Below are positions 16,833-25,089 of a stretch of DNA of 64,000 bases, in pieces. The DNA is taken from contig JAVWJP010000001.1 in assembly GCA_036638975.1 (NCBI GenBank), positions 1-64,000 of the forward strand. The letters run 5' to 3'. The stretch is from JAVWJP01 sp036638975 (GTDB lineage Bacteria > Bacillota > Clostridia > Oscillospirales > Ruminococcaceae). Within the stretch, counting starts at the first letter, position 1. Each line of letters starts with the position of its first letter. The position numbers and the translations under genes were made by a program. The notes beneath the pieces are model-generated. The model made no database searches and was not told the origin of the DNA. It worked only from the letters and a program-made list of their open reading frames with translations.

Positions 16833-17909
16833 TTAATCGAGGTATCCCTTAGCGGCTAAAAGCTCGGCTAAAAGTATTGCCCCGCCAGCTGCGCCGCGTA
16901 TGGTGTTGTGGCTTAAACAAACAAATTTGTAGTCATACTGCGTGTCCTCGCGCAAGCGCCCTATAGACACAGCCATGCCGTTTTCAAGCATACGGTCGCA
17001 CTTTGCCTGCGGACGGTTTTCTTCTTCAAAATAGTGTAAGAATTGTTTTGGCGCAGACGGCAGAGAAAGCTCCTGCGGCTCACCCTTAAAGCTTTTCCAA
17101 CAGGCTTTTATTTCGTCAATAGAAGGCTTTTTGTCAAAGCTTACAAAAACCGCGGCTGTGTGACCGTTAGAAACAGGTACTCTAAGGCACTGCGTCGTAA
17201 TAGAGGGAGAAGTGGCGGGGATAATTTCATCTCCTACTATTTCCCCCCACACCTTTAAAGGCTCGCAGTTGCTTTTTTCTTCTTCGCCGCCTATAAACGG
17301 TATGAGGTTATCAACCATTTCGGGCCAGCTCTCAAAGGTTTTGCCCGCGCCGCTTATAGCCTGATAGGTGCAGGCGAGCACCTTGCTTATTCCAAAGCCC
17401 ATAAGAGGTGCTAATGCGGGTACATAGCTTTGTATAGAGCAGTTTGACTTAACCGCAATAAACCCGCGCTTAGTACCCAAACGGCGGCGCTGGCTAGCTA
17501 TAATTTCTGCGTGTGCGGCATTAATCTCAGGTATAATCATGGGCACGTCGGGTGTCCAGCGGTGTGCCGAGTTATTAGATATTACAGGGCATTCTGCTTT
17601 TGCAAAGGCTTCTTCAAGCGCTTTAATATCATCTTTTTTCATGTCCACGGCGCAAAAAACAAAGTCTACCGCCGCCGCTATTTTGTCAACCTCGGCAGCA
17701 TTTTGTACCACCATGTTTTTTATTCTTTCCGGTATAGCTTCGTCCATGGACCAACGCTTGCCGACTGCCTCTATGTAAGCCTGCCCCGCAGAGCGTTCAC
17801 TGGCTGCAAGCAGTGTTACCTTAAAGTTTGGGTGCCCCTCTAAAAGTGTTATAAACCTTTGCCCTACCATGCCCGTAGCACCAACTACACCTACGTTAAA
17901 ACTTTTCAT
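16833..17909 (-). CDS. asd: Aspartate-semialdehyde dehydrogenase, archaeal/fungal type
   Basis: The enzyme makes aspartate semialdehyde from aspartyl phosphate, the branch point to lysine, threonine and methionine. The NADP motif GVVGATGMVGQRF opens the protein and the catalytic cysteine is in KSNCSIQSYVPAL. Features such as NNSAHRWTPDVPMIIPEIN place it in the archaeal/yeast-type Asd group and not the usual bacterial group. The open frame continues to 18089, but that extension would run through the leader terminator; the ATG at 17909 gives 358 residues, the usual length. An ATG at 17948 with GAAGGGTG upstream is the main alternative. Confidence 0.9.
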   Translation of the reverse strand: MKSFNVGVVGATGMVGQRFITLLEGHPNFKVTLLAASERSAGQAYIEAVGKRWSMDEAIPERIKNMVVQNAAEVDKIAAAVDFVFCAVDMKKDDIKALEEAFAKAECPVISNNSAHRWTPDVPMIIPEINAAHAEIIASQRRRLGTKRGFIAVKSNCSIQSYVPALAPLMGFGISKVLACTYQAISGAGKTFESWPEMVDNLIPFIGGEEEKSNCEPLKVWGEIVGDEIIPATSPSITTQCLRVPVSNGHTAAVFVSFDKKPSIDEIKACWKSFKGEPQELSLPSAPKQFLHYFEEENRPQAKCDRMLENGMAVSIGRLREDTQYDYKFVCLSHNTIRGAAGGAILLAELLAAKGYLD

Positions 17910-18012
17910 AATAAAAGTGCCGCCGCTTTTTTTAATTTGCCGCGGCATTGCCCACCCTTCGTTTTTTATTGTTTTTTGCCTTAAAATGTGAAATGTCTTT
18001 TGGATAAAACAC

Positions 18013-18084
18013 TTAAAGTAAAAAAACCGGTTGAAAACCGGTTGCATTTGCCATATAATAGAGCGTAGGCGTCTTTTTAGCCAT
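18013..18084 (-). other. Putative leader ORF and intrinsic terminator ahead of asd
   Basis: About 23 bases after the predicted transcription start, an ATG opens a 23-codon ORF beginning Met-Ala-Lys-Lys-Thr-Pro-Thr and ending in TAA. Within it lies a hairpin made of two copies of the palindrome AACCGGTT separated by three bases (18025-18043), followed by seven T on the minus strand. This is a compact terminator located before the structural gene. Lys-Lys and Thr codons near the start fit an amino-acid attenuator for a Lys/Thr pathway gene, but the ribosome binding site is weak and no antiterminator was proven. The remaining leader to 17910 carries a second GC-rich inverted repeat. Confidence 0.5.
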
Positions 18085-18113
18085 AGCACTATCCGGTGTT
18101 ATTCTATTAGACT

Positions 18114-18142
18114 ATATTAGCATTTTGGCTTATTCATGTCAA
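18114..18142 (-). promoter_or_regulatory. Promoter of the asd-dapA-dapB-ACT operon
   Basis: Minus strand TTGACA (perfect) and TAATAT are separated by 17 bp. Transcription would begin near 18107, leaving a leader of about 200 bases. The divergent stretch 18143-18313 before queA holds a 7-bp inverted repeat (18248-18273) and no gene. Confidence 0.85.
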
Positions 18143-18313
18143 TTATTTTTAGTTTTTGCGGCAATTCTATTTTGAATAATAAAGAACTATAGATTTTCCT
18201 CTATAATGCAATTGGCTTTGCAGCCGCTTTTGCAGAACGATTGCCATTTCCGCTGCTGCATATTATAGCGGAAGAGATATATCGTTATTTTGTTTTGAAC
18301 GGAGATTCAGTTA

Positions 18314-19369
18314 ATGAAAACCTCAGATTTTTTCTACGAGCTCCCGCAGGAGCTTATTGCCCAAACCCCCATAGAACCACGCAATCAGTCGCGCCTTTTG
18401 TGCTTAAACGGTGACACAGGCGAGCTTTCGCATCATCATTTTTATGATTTGACCGAGCTTTTAAATGCGGGAGATGCACTTATAATAAATGATTCCCGCG
18501 TGCTGCCGGCAAGGCTTTACGGCAAAAAAAGTGAAAGCGGCGGGGGAATCGAGGTTTTGCTTTTAGAGCAAAAAGAAAAAGATGTGTGGGAGGTATTGGT
18601 GCGCCCTGGCAAAAAAGCAAAAACAGGCGCAAGCTTTGTTTTTGGCGACGGTGCTTTGAAGGGTGAAGTTTTGCAGACCGTAGAGGGTGGCAACCGCCTT
18701 ATGCGTTTTACCTATGCCGAGGGCGAAAATTTTTATTCTATACTTGAACAAATCGGACAAATGCCGCTTCCTCCGTATATTACCGAAAAATTAAAAGATA
18801 AAGAGCGCTATCAAACTGTATATTCGCACGAGATAGGCTCTGCCGCCGCACCAACAGCGGGGCTTCATTTTACAAAAGAAATGCTCATGCAGCTTAAAAT
18901 AAAGGGCATTAAAATAGCTTGTGTCACACTCCATGTCGGGCTGGGCACCTTTCGTCCTGTAAAGGTGGACGACCTTACTAATCACCATATGCACTCCGAG
19001 CATTATCATTTGCCGCAGGAAACAGTTGATGTTATAAAAAAAGCGCAGGCAGGAGGACACCGTGTTATCGGAGTAGGCACTACGGTGTGCCGTACGCTTG
19101 AAAGTGTGGCTGCAAAGCACGGTGGTCTTTGTGCTGACGACGGCTACACCGATATATTTATTTACCCGGGCTATGACTTTAAGGTGCTCGATTGCCTTGT
19201 TACAAACTTTCATTTACCGGAGAGCACGCTTATAATGCTGGTTTCGGCTTTTGCGGGCTACGAGCACACTATGAACGCATATAAGCTTGCGGTAGAAGAA
19301 AAATACCGGTTTTTTAGTTTTGGGGACGCCATGTTTATAACGAAAAACCATACAGGGCAGAAGCTGTAA
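18314..19369 (+). CDS. queA: S-adenosylmethionine:tRNA ribosyltransferase-isomerase
   Basis: The 351-residue enzyme transfers the ribosyl part of SAM to 7-aminomethyl-7-deazaguanine in tRNA, giving epoxyqueuosine. Family motifs are the N-terminal FFYELPQELIAQTP, VRPGKKAKTG, SAAAPTAGLHFT and LVTNFHLPESTLIMLVSAFAG. Length is typical. ACGGAG lies upstream of the ATG. It forms a queA-tgt pair with tgt 65 bp downstream; both act in queuosine modification of GUN-anticodon tRNAs. Confidence 0.96.
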   Translation: MKTSDFFYELPQELIAQTPIEPRNQSRLLCLNGDTGELSHHHFYDLTELLNAGDALIINDSRVLPARLYGKKSESGGGIEVLLLEQKEKDVWEVLVRPGKKAKTGASFVFGDGALKGEVLQTVEGGNRLMRFTYAEGENFYSILEQIGQMPLPPYITEKLKDKERYQTVYSHEIGSAAAPTAGLHFTKEMLMQLKIKGIKIACVTLHVGLGTFRPVKVDDLTNHHMHSEHYHLPQETVDVIKKAQAGGHRVIGVGTTVCRTLESVAAKHGGLCADDGYTDIFIYPGYDFKVLDCLVTNFHLPESTLIMLVSAFAGYEHTMNAYKLAVEEKYRFFSFGDAMFITKNHTGQKL

Positions 19370-19434
19370 ATATATTTTTACATTCTGCTTATATAACAAA
19401 GCTTTATGTATAATAAAAAAAGAAAGAGGACATT

Positions 19435-20571
19435 ATGGCTAAGTATACTCTTTTAAAAACCGAGGGCGCAGCGCGGCGCGGCAGCTACGAAACGGTGCAT
19501 GGCACTGTGCAAACACCGGCTTTTATGAACGTTGCAACCTCTGCTGCCATAAAGGGCGGAATTTCATCGCCGGATTTAGTTGAGTTAAAATGTCAGGTGG
19601 AGCTTTGCAATACTTACCACCTGCACCTGCGCCCCGGAGATGAGCTTATACACGAGCTTGGCGGGCTGCACAAATTTATGAACTGGCAGCGCCCAATACT
19701 TACAGACAGCGGCGGTTTTCAGGTTTTTTCGCTTGCAAAGCTGCGTACCATAAAAGAAGAAGGCGTTTATTTTTCGTCGCATATAGACGGCAAAAAAATA
19801 TTTATGGGTCCTGAGGAGAGTATGCAGATTCAGTCACATTTAGCCTCCACAATTGCTATGGCATTTGATGAATGTATAGAAAACCCCGCAACGCGCGAAT
19901 ATACGCAGCAATCGGTGCAGAGAACCACACGCTGGCTTAAACGCTGCAAAACAGAGATGCAGCGCCTTAATTCGCTTGACGGCACGATAAACCGCAGTCA
20001 GCAGCTTTTTGGCATAAATCAAGGCAGCACATTTAGTGATATACGAATAGAGCATATGAAAGAAATTGCCGATTTGGATTTGGACGGATATTCCATAGGC
20101 GGGCTTGCGGTAGGTGATACTGCCGAGGAAATGTATGAGGTAATAGAGGCTATAGAGCCGTATATGCCAAAGAATAAAATCAGGTATCTAATGGGAGTGG
20201 GCACACCTGTCAATATCATAGAGGGAGTTTATCGCGGTGTGGATTTGTTCGATTGTGTAATGCCAAGCCGCAATGCGCGACATGGTCACCTTTTTACTTC
20301 TCAGGGAATCCGCAACCTCATAAACGAGAAATATGCGCATGACGACAGGCCTCTTGATGAAGCTTGTCAGTGCACCTGCTGTAAAAACCATTCGCGGGCA
20401 TATTTGCGGCACCTTTTTAAGGCAAACGAAATGCTGGCAATGCGCCTTGCGGTGCAGCATAACTTGTTTTTTTACAATACACTTATGGAAAAAATTCGTG
20501 CAGCATTGGACGCAGGTACCTTTGACGAGTTTCGTGCCGAGCAAGTGCCTATATTGGGCGCAAGGATATGA
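19435..20571 (+). CDS. tgt: Queuine/preQ1 tRNA-guanine transglycosylase
   Basis: A 378-residue TIM-barrel enzyme that exchanges guanine 34 for preQ1 in tRNA. The catalytic aspartate lies in LTDSGGFQVFSL, the second in VDLFDCVMPSRNARHG, and the zinc site is CQCTCCKNHSRAYLRHLF. AGAGGA precedes the ATG. No yajC-secD genes follow, unlike in many bacteria; instead the transcript runs into an 89-bp tandem repeat. Confidence 0.97.
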   Translation: MAKYTLLKTEGAARRGSYETVHGTVQTPAFMNVATSAAIKGGISSPDLVELKCQVELCNTYHLHLRPGDELIHELGGLHKFMNWQRPILTDSGGFQVFSLAKLRTIKEEGVYFSSHIDGKKIFMGPEESMQIQSHLASTIAMAFDECIENPATREYTQQSVQRTTRWLKRCKTEMQRLNSLDGTINRSQQLFGINQGSTFSDIRIEHMKEIADLDLDGYSIGGLAVGDTAEEMYEVIEAIEPYMPKNKIRYLMGVGTPVNIIEGVYRGVDLFDCVMPSRNARHGHLFTSQGIRNLINEKYAHDDRPLDEACQCTCCKNHSRAYLRHLFKANEMLAMRLAVQHNLFFYNTLMEKIRAALDAGTFDEFRAEQVPILGARI

Positions 20572-20608
20572 AATATGCGCGGCAGCGTTGCGCGTTTTGC
20601 TCTTTTGT

Positions 20609-20795
20609 GGTATAATAGCCGCATACGTCTATTATACTTTTATTTACATTCGCCGCCTATGGCGATGCGAAATTATACCATAACGCTTTGCTTTTATGGT
20701 ATAATAGCCGCAAACGTCTATTATACTTTTATTTACATTCGCCGCCTATGGCGATGCGAAATTATACCATAACGCTTTGCTTTTATGGTATAATA
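20609..20795. repeat. 89-bp tandem repeat built from inverted repeats
   Basis: Two nearly identical 89-bp units (20609-20697 and 20698-20786, differing at one position) are followed by the first 9 bases of a third. Each unit holds GTATAATAG-N10-CTATTATAC, a TCGCC-N6-GGCGA hairpin, and a 12-bp arm ATTATACCATAA that pairs with the start of the next unit around CGCTTTGCTT. A degenerate copy of the junction lies before the first unit. Further right another 10-bp inverted repeat, CTTTAAAGCC/GGCTTTAAAG (20832-20867), precedes the ABC-F gene. No gene is present in 20572-20913. Confidence 0.9.
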
Positions 20796-20913
20796 ATTAA
20801 ATATTTATTAAGTAAAATAATTTGTGATATTCTTTAAAGCCGCAACAGAGGCAGGCAGGCTTTAAAGCTTCTGCTTTGGGCTTATTATTAAATTGGTATA
20901 TTTTGGAGGAACT

Positions 20914-22497
20914 ATGATTACAGTAACCGACTTAGCGCTTTCTTTTAATGGGCAAAATTTATTTTCAAATGTAAATCTTTTTTTTCAGGGCGGGAATTGT
21001 TACGGAGTAATAGGCGCTAACGGGGCGGGTAAATCTACATTTTTAAAGATACTTTCGGGCGAGCTTGAGCCCACTAAGGGCGAAATCTCCATACCTCAAA
21101 AAACACGTATGTCAGTGCTGAAGCAGGACCATTATGCCTTTGACAGCCTCACTGTAATGCAGACGATATTGCAGGGCAACAAGCGCCTTTACGAGGTCTT
21201 AGAGCAAAAGGACGAGCTTTATAATAAAGCGGAGTTTACCGAGGAGGACGGCAACAAGGCGGCAGAGCTGGAGGGCGAATTTGCAGAGCTTGGCGGCTGG
21301 GAGGCAGAAACCGACGCGGGCAAGCTTATGCAGGGCTTGGGGCTTGATAACATGACGCTTTACGCGGAGATGGCGGCGCTTTCAGAAAAAGTAAAGGTAA
21401 AGGTGCTGCTTGCGCGCGCCCTTTTTGGCAGCCCTGATATTATCTTGCTCGATGAGCCTACAAACGGGCTTGATATTAAATCTATAAACTGGCTTGAAGA
21501 TTTTCTTTTAGATTACCCCGGAACTGTAATAGTTGTTTCGCATGACAGGCATTTCTTAAACAATGTTTGTACGCATATAGTAGATATAGACTTCACAAAG
21601 ATTCGTATGTATGTAGGAAACTACGACTTTTGGTATGAATCAAGCATTATGATGCAGCGCCTTATGAATGACCAAAAAAAGAAATCGGAAGATAAAATAA
21701 AAGAATTGCAAGCATTTATACAACGCTTTTCTGCCAATAAATCAAAATCCAAGCAGGCAACCAGCCGTAAAAAGCTTATAGATAAGCTTACCGTTGAAGA
21801 AATGCCAAACTCATCGCGCAAATACCCCTATGTCGGTTTTGTGATGGACAGAGAGCCGGGCAAAGAAATTTTGGCGGTGGAGGAGCTTTCTAAAACCGTT
21901 GACGGTGTAAAGGTTCTCAATAATATTTCTTTCCGCGTGGGTAAGGGCGACAAAATAGCCTTTGTCGGCGAGAGCGAGATAGCCACGACCACACTTTTTA
22001 AAGTGCTTATGGGGGAGCTTGAGCCGGACAGCGGCAGCTTCAAGTGGGGTATTTCAACAACTCAGTCGTATTTTCCGGCTGATAACACAGCTTTTTTTAA
22101 TGATTGCGATTTATCCGTGATAAAGTGGCTAGAGCAATATTCAAGTGACACGCACGAAACCTATCTGCGTGGTTTTTTGGGTAAAATGCTTTTTTCTGGC
22201 GATGATGTAAATAAAGCCGTAAAGGTGCTTTCCGGCGGAGAAAAAGTGCGCTGTATGCTTTCTAGAATGATGATGTTCGGCTCCAACGTGCTTGTGCTGG
22301 ACCAGCCCACCAATCATCTCGATTTGGAATCCATAACAGCCGTAAACGATGGTCTTATAGATTTTAAAGGCGTGCTGCTTTTTGCATCTCACGACCATCA
22401 GTTTATACAGACAATTGCAAACCGCATTATAGAAATAACCCCTGAGGGCTGCACAGATAAAATATCTACTTATGACGAATATCTGGAGGACAAATAA
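20914..22497 (+). CDS. ABC-F family ATPase with one degenerate ATP site
   Basis: This 527-residue soluble protein has two ABC domains joined by a linker near residues 240-300, the ABC-F layout of ribosome-associated translation factors (YbiT/YkpA-like branch). Domain 1 has an intact Walker A GANGAGKST (34-42) and DEPTN (E181), but its signature reads LSEK (156-159) and not LSGGE. Domain 2 has an intact LSGGEK (439-444), but Walker A reads GESEIATTT with Thr358 in place of lysine, and Walker B reads DQPTN with Gln464. Both H-loops remain. GGAGG precedes the ATG at 20914; the frame opens at a TTG 21 bases earlier. Confidence 0.9.
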   Translation: MITVTDLALSFNGQNLFSNVNLFFQGGNCYGVIGANGAGKSTFLKILSGELEPTKGEISIPQKTRMSVLKQDHYAFDSLTVMQTILQGNKRLYEVLEQKDELYNKAEFTEEDGNKAAELEGEFAELGGWEAETDAGKLMQGLGLDNMTLYAEMAALSEKVKVKVLLARALFGSPDIILLDEPTNGLDIKSINWLEDFLLDYPGTVIVVSHDRHFLNNVCTHIVDIDFTKIRMYVGNYDFWYESSIMMQRLMNDQKKKSEDKIKELQAFIQRFSANKSKSKQATSRKKLIDKLTVEEMPNSSRKYPYVGFVMDREPGKEILAVEELSKTVDGVKVLNNISFRVGKGDKIAFVGESEIATTTLFKVLMGELEPDSGSFKWGISTTQSYFPADNTAFFNDCDLSVIKWLEQYSSDTHETYLRGFLGKMLFSGDDVNKAVKVLSGGEKVRCMLSRMMMFGSNVLVLDQPTNHLDLESITAVNDGLIDFKGVLLFASHDHQFIQTIANRIIEITPEGCTDKISTYDEYLEDK

Positions 22498-22525
22498 CCA
22501 CTTATTGTTTTGTGAGGTGACATAA

Positions 22526-23872
22526 ATGCCTGAGGAAAATGAGCAAAGCTTTGTAACACCGCAGCCAAAGAAAAGACCATCGGGTTTTGCGGCTTTTGGC
22601 GTAGCCTTACTGTGCGTTGCGTGTGTATGCGTGCTGGGCTTTGCTGTGCTGGGTGTGTTTTCGGTAGTAAGCGGAAGGGCTGTCTTAGCGCCTAAAAGCT
22701 CTGCCGGGCAAGTATCACAGCCGGAGCCTGAGGAGCTGCCGCTTTACGAGGGGCTTAAACTTAACGACAAGCCGCAGGCGGCAGGCGATGCTGCGCCGCA
22801 GGGTGCTTTTACAACAGAGCAGGCTATAGAAAAAGCAATGCCCAGCGTTGTAACCGTAAAAGTTTCTGCCACTATGCAGGGTATGACAATGGAGGGCATA
22901 GGCAGCGGGGTAATTTTTGAAAAAGAAGGATATATTATAACGAATGCACACGTTGTAGAATATGCAAGCGGTGTGCGTGTGGTTTTAAACGGAAGCAAAA
23001 AAGAGTATGCCGCAAAGGTAATCGGTTTAGATACCAGAACAGATATTGCGGTAATAAAAATAGATGCCGAAAAAGAGGAGCTTACGCTTGTCCCTGCCGA
23101 GATGGGTAATTCCGACAAGGTAAAGCTTGGCGAAAAAGTAATTATAATAGGTACGCCGCAAGAGATAAATTTGGCAGGTACTGCAACTCAGGGCATAATA
23201 TCGGGTCTTAAACGCGAGATTAATGTCGGCGAAATTCATTATACAGACCTTTTGCAGCTAGATGCCGCAATAAGCCCCGGCAATTCGGGCGGAGCTTTGA
23301 TAAATGCAAACGGACAGGTTATCGGTATAAGCTCTACAAAATATATAGCAACCGGTGTAGAGGGCTTGGGCTTTGCAATATCAATTAATTCGGCAAAGCC
23401 TATAATAGACGAGCTTAGAACCGCAGGTAAAATAAAAAGCCGCGTGTGTCTTGGCTGTGTTTCGCATGAGGTTACCGAGGATTTATCCAGGCGTAAAAGA
23501 ATGCCCGTAGGAATATATGTGGAGTCGTTTAAGGCGGGCAGCAATATGCCTTTAAGCGGAGTTTTGGCAGGTGACGTCATAACACAGATTAATACCACAC
23601 CTACAGCCACCTTTAATGATGTTTTATTAGCAATAAAGGGTAAAAAAGCGGGAGAAACAGTGCGGTTAAAAATAAACCGCTATGATACTGTCAATAATAA
23701 AAATAAAGAGCTTGAGCTTACTGTTGCGCTGATACAGGATATAGAACAGCCAAGCCCGTATGAGTTTTTTAAAGAGCTTTTTCCGGAGGATTGGAACACT
23801 CCGGAGAGCGAGGGAGAGCCACCGCCGCCAAAAACCGAGCGTTTAAGCAAAAAATCATCAGCCTTGCTCTAA
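22526..23872 (+). CDS. HtrA/DegP-type membrane serine protease
   Basis: A 448-residue envelope protease. A cytoplasmic tail of about 27 residues precedes one transmembrane helix (about 28-52), so the protease faces outside. The trypsin-like domain contains the triad: His142 in NAHVV, Asp in DTRTDIAV, and Ser254 in GNSGGALI. One PDZ domain follows (about 320-410) and the C-terminus is Pro-rich. It degrades misfolded exported proteins in related bacteria. GTGAGGTGA precedes the ATG; it lies 28 bp after the ABC-F gene and just before ispD. Confidence 0.94.
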   Translation: MPEENEQSFVTPQPKKRPSGFAAFGVALLCVACVCVLGFAVLGVFSVVSGRAVLAPKSSAGQVSQPEPEELPLYEGLKLNDKPQAAGDAAPQGAFTTEQAIEKAMPSVVTVKVSATMQGMTMEGIGSGVIFEKEGYIITNAHVVEYASGVRVVLNGSKKEYAAKVIGLDTRTDIAVIKIDAEKEELTLVPAEMGNSDKVKLGEKVIIIGTPQEINLAGTATQGIISGLKREINVGEIHYTDLLQLDAAISPGNSGGALINANGQVIGISSTKYIATGVEGLGFAISINSAKPIIDELRTAGKIKSRVCLGCVSHEVTEDLSRRKRMPVGIYVESFKAGSNMPLSGVLAGDVITQINTTPTATFNDVLLAIKGKKAGETVRLKINRYDTVNNKNKELELTVALIQDIEQPSPYEFFKELFPEDWNTPESEGEPPPPKTERLSKKSSALL

Positions 23873-23900
23873 TTAATATTTAAGTTTGGGAGATGACATA

Positions 23901-24605
23901 ATGCAAAAAAAGACACGCCCCTTTGTTTCTGCCATAATAGTTGCCGCAGGCAGCGCCAACCGTATGGAGGGCATAGACAAGCAGCTTGTAGAGCTTGGCG
24001 GAATGCCTGTTGTCATAAGAAGTATTTTGGCATTTGAGCATTCTAAGATGATTGATGAGATTATATTGGTCACCAAAAAAGAGAATATAGCTGTGCTTAA
24101 CAGACAGGTGCGCGATTTTTTTATAAACAAGGTTAAGTTTATAGTCGCAGGCGGCAAAACACGGCAGGAGTCTGTTTTTTGCGGCGTAAACTGTGTTGAT
24201 GACCGCTGTGAATATGTTGCCATACATGACGGTGCGCGTCCGCTTGTGCTGACGGGTGCTATAGAAAATTGCCTGGAAGATGTTTTTATACATAAAGCGG
24301 CGCTTTTGGGTGTAAAGGTAAAGGACACTATAAAAGAAGTAGATGACGACAGATTCGTAGAAAAAACAATACACCGCGCAAAGCTTTATATTGCACAGAC
24401 TCCTCAGATATTTGAAATAGAGCTTTACCGCAGAGCGATGCAAAATGCGGACGAAACAGGCAGCGATTACAGCGACGACTGCCAGCTTATAGAGGCTATA
24501 GGGCAGCGCGTTTATGTTTCTCGCGGGCATTATAACAATATAAAAATAACAACGCCCGACGATATTTCGTATGCACAGGCACTTTTGGAGCAGATGGAGG
24601 GCTGA
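23901..24605 (+). CDS. ispD: 2-C-methyl-D-erythritol 4-phosphate cytidylyltransferase
   Basis: The 234-residue enzyme makes CDP-methylerythritol from MEP and CTP in the non-mevalonate isoprenoid pathway. The nucleotide-binding loop is AAGSANRMEGIDKQ, and HDGARPL and QTPQIFE are conserved. A TTG at 23886 is in frame, but the ATG at 23901, with GGGAGATGA upstream, gives the usual length. ispF starts one base after its stop codon. Confidence 0.96.
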   Translation: MQKKTRPFVSAIIVAAGSANRMEGIDKQLVELGGMPVVIRSILAFEHSKMIDEIILVTKKENIAVLNRQVRDFFINKVKFIVAGGKTRQESVFCGVNCVDDRCEYVAIHDGARPLVLTGAIENCLEDVFIHKAALLGVKVKDTIKEVDDDRFVEKTIHRAKLYIAQTPQIFEIELYRRAMQNADETGSDYSDDCQLIEAIGQRVYVSRGHYNNIKITTPDDISYAQALLEQMEG

Positions 24606-24606
24606 G

Positions 24607-25089
24607 ATGAGAATAGGGCATGGCTATGATGTTCACCGACTTACTGTTGGAAGACGGCTTGTTTTGGGAGGCGTAGAAATTCCGCATGAAATGGGGCTTT
24701 TGGGGCATTCTGATGCCGATGTTCTGACCCATGCAGTGATGGACGCGCTTTTAGGAGCTGCTGCTATGCCCGACATTGGTGTGATGTTCCCTGACAGCGA
24801 CCCTGCTTACGAAAATGCAGACAGCATAATGCTGCTGCGTGAGCTTATGAAAAAATTTAAACAAAACGGCTGTAAAATATGTAATATAGACTCTACTGTT
24901 GTGGCACAGCGCCCAAAGCTTGCAGGCTTTATAAAGGCTATGCGGCAAAACATTGCCGATGCCTGCGAAATTAGCTTTGATGATGTGAATGTAAAAGCAA
25001 CTACCGAAGAAGCACTGGGGTTTACGGGCAAAGAAGAAGGTATAGCCGCATATGCGGTTTGTCTTATAAAAAAGGAGGAAACAGCATGA
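24607..25089 (+). CDS. ispF: 2-C-methyl-D-erythritol 2,4-cyclodiphosphate synthase
   Basis: A 160-residue trimeric zinc enzyme that cyclises CDP-methylerythritol 2-phosphate. The metal ligands lie in GYDVHRL and in LLGHSDADVLTHAVMDA; DIGVMFPD and ATTEEALGFTGKEEGI complete the signature. The ORF is open further upstream inside ispD, but the ATG at 24607 begins the family N-terminus MRIGHGYDVH. Its stop overlaps the DegV start by ATGA, which indicates translational coupling. Confidence 0.96.
   Translation: MRIGHGYDVHRLTVGRRLVLGGVEIPHEMGLLGHSDADVLTHAVMDALLGAAAMPDIGVMFPDSDPAYENADSIMLLRELMKKFKQNGCKICNIDSTVVAQRPKLAGFIKAMRQNIADACEISFDDVNVKATTEEALGFTGKEEGIAAYAVCLIKKEETA

Noticed and set aside
17910..18089. 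60-residue N-terminal extension of Asd
   Set aside because: The extension would be translated through an intrinsic terminator and precedes the conserved Rossmann start MKSFNVGVVGATG, so it is leader sequence.
18013..18107. Lysine riboswitch in the asd leader
   Set aside because: Only about 90 bases separate the transcription start from the terminator, roughly half the length of a lysine aptamer, and its conserved internal loops are not present.
20893..20913. TTG start of the ABC-F gene
   Set aside because: The in-frame TTG lies before the GGAGG site; the ATG at 20914 fits both the site and the family N-terminus.
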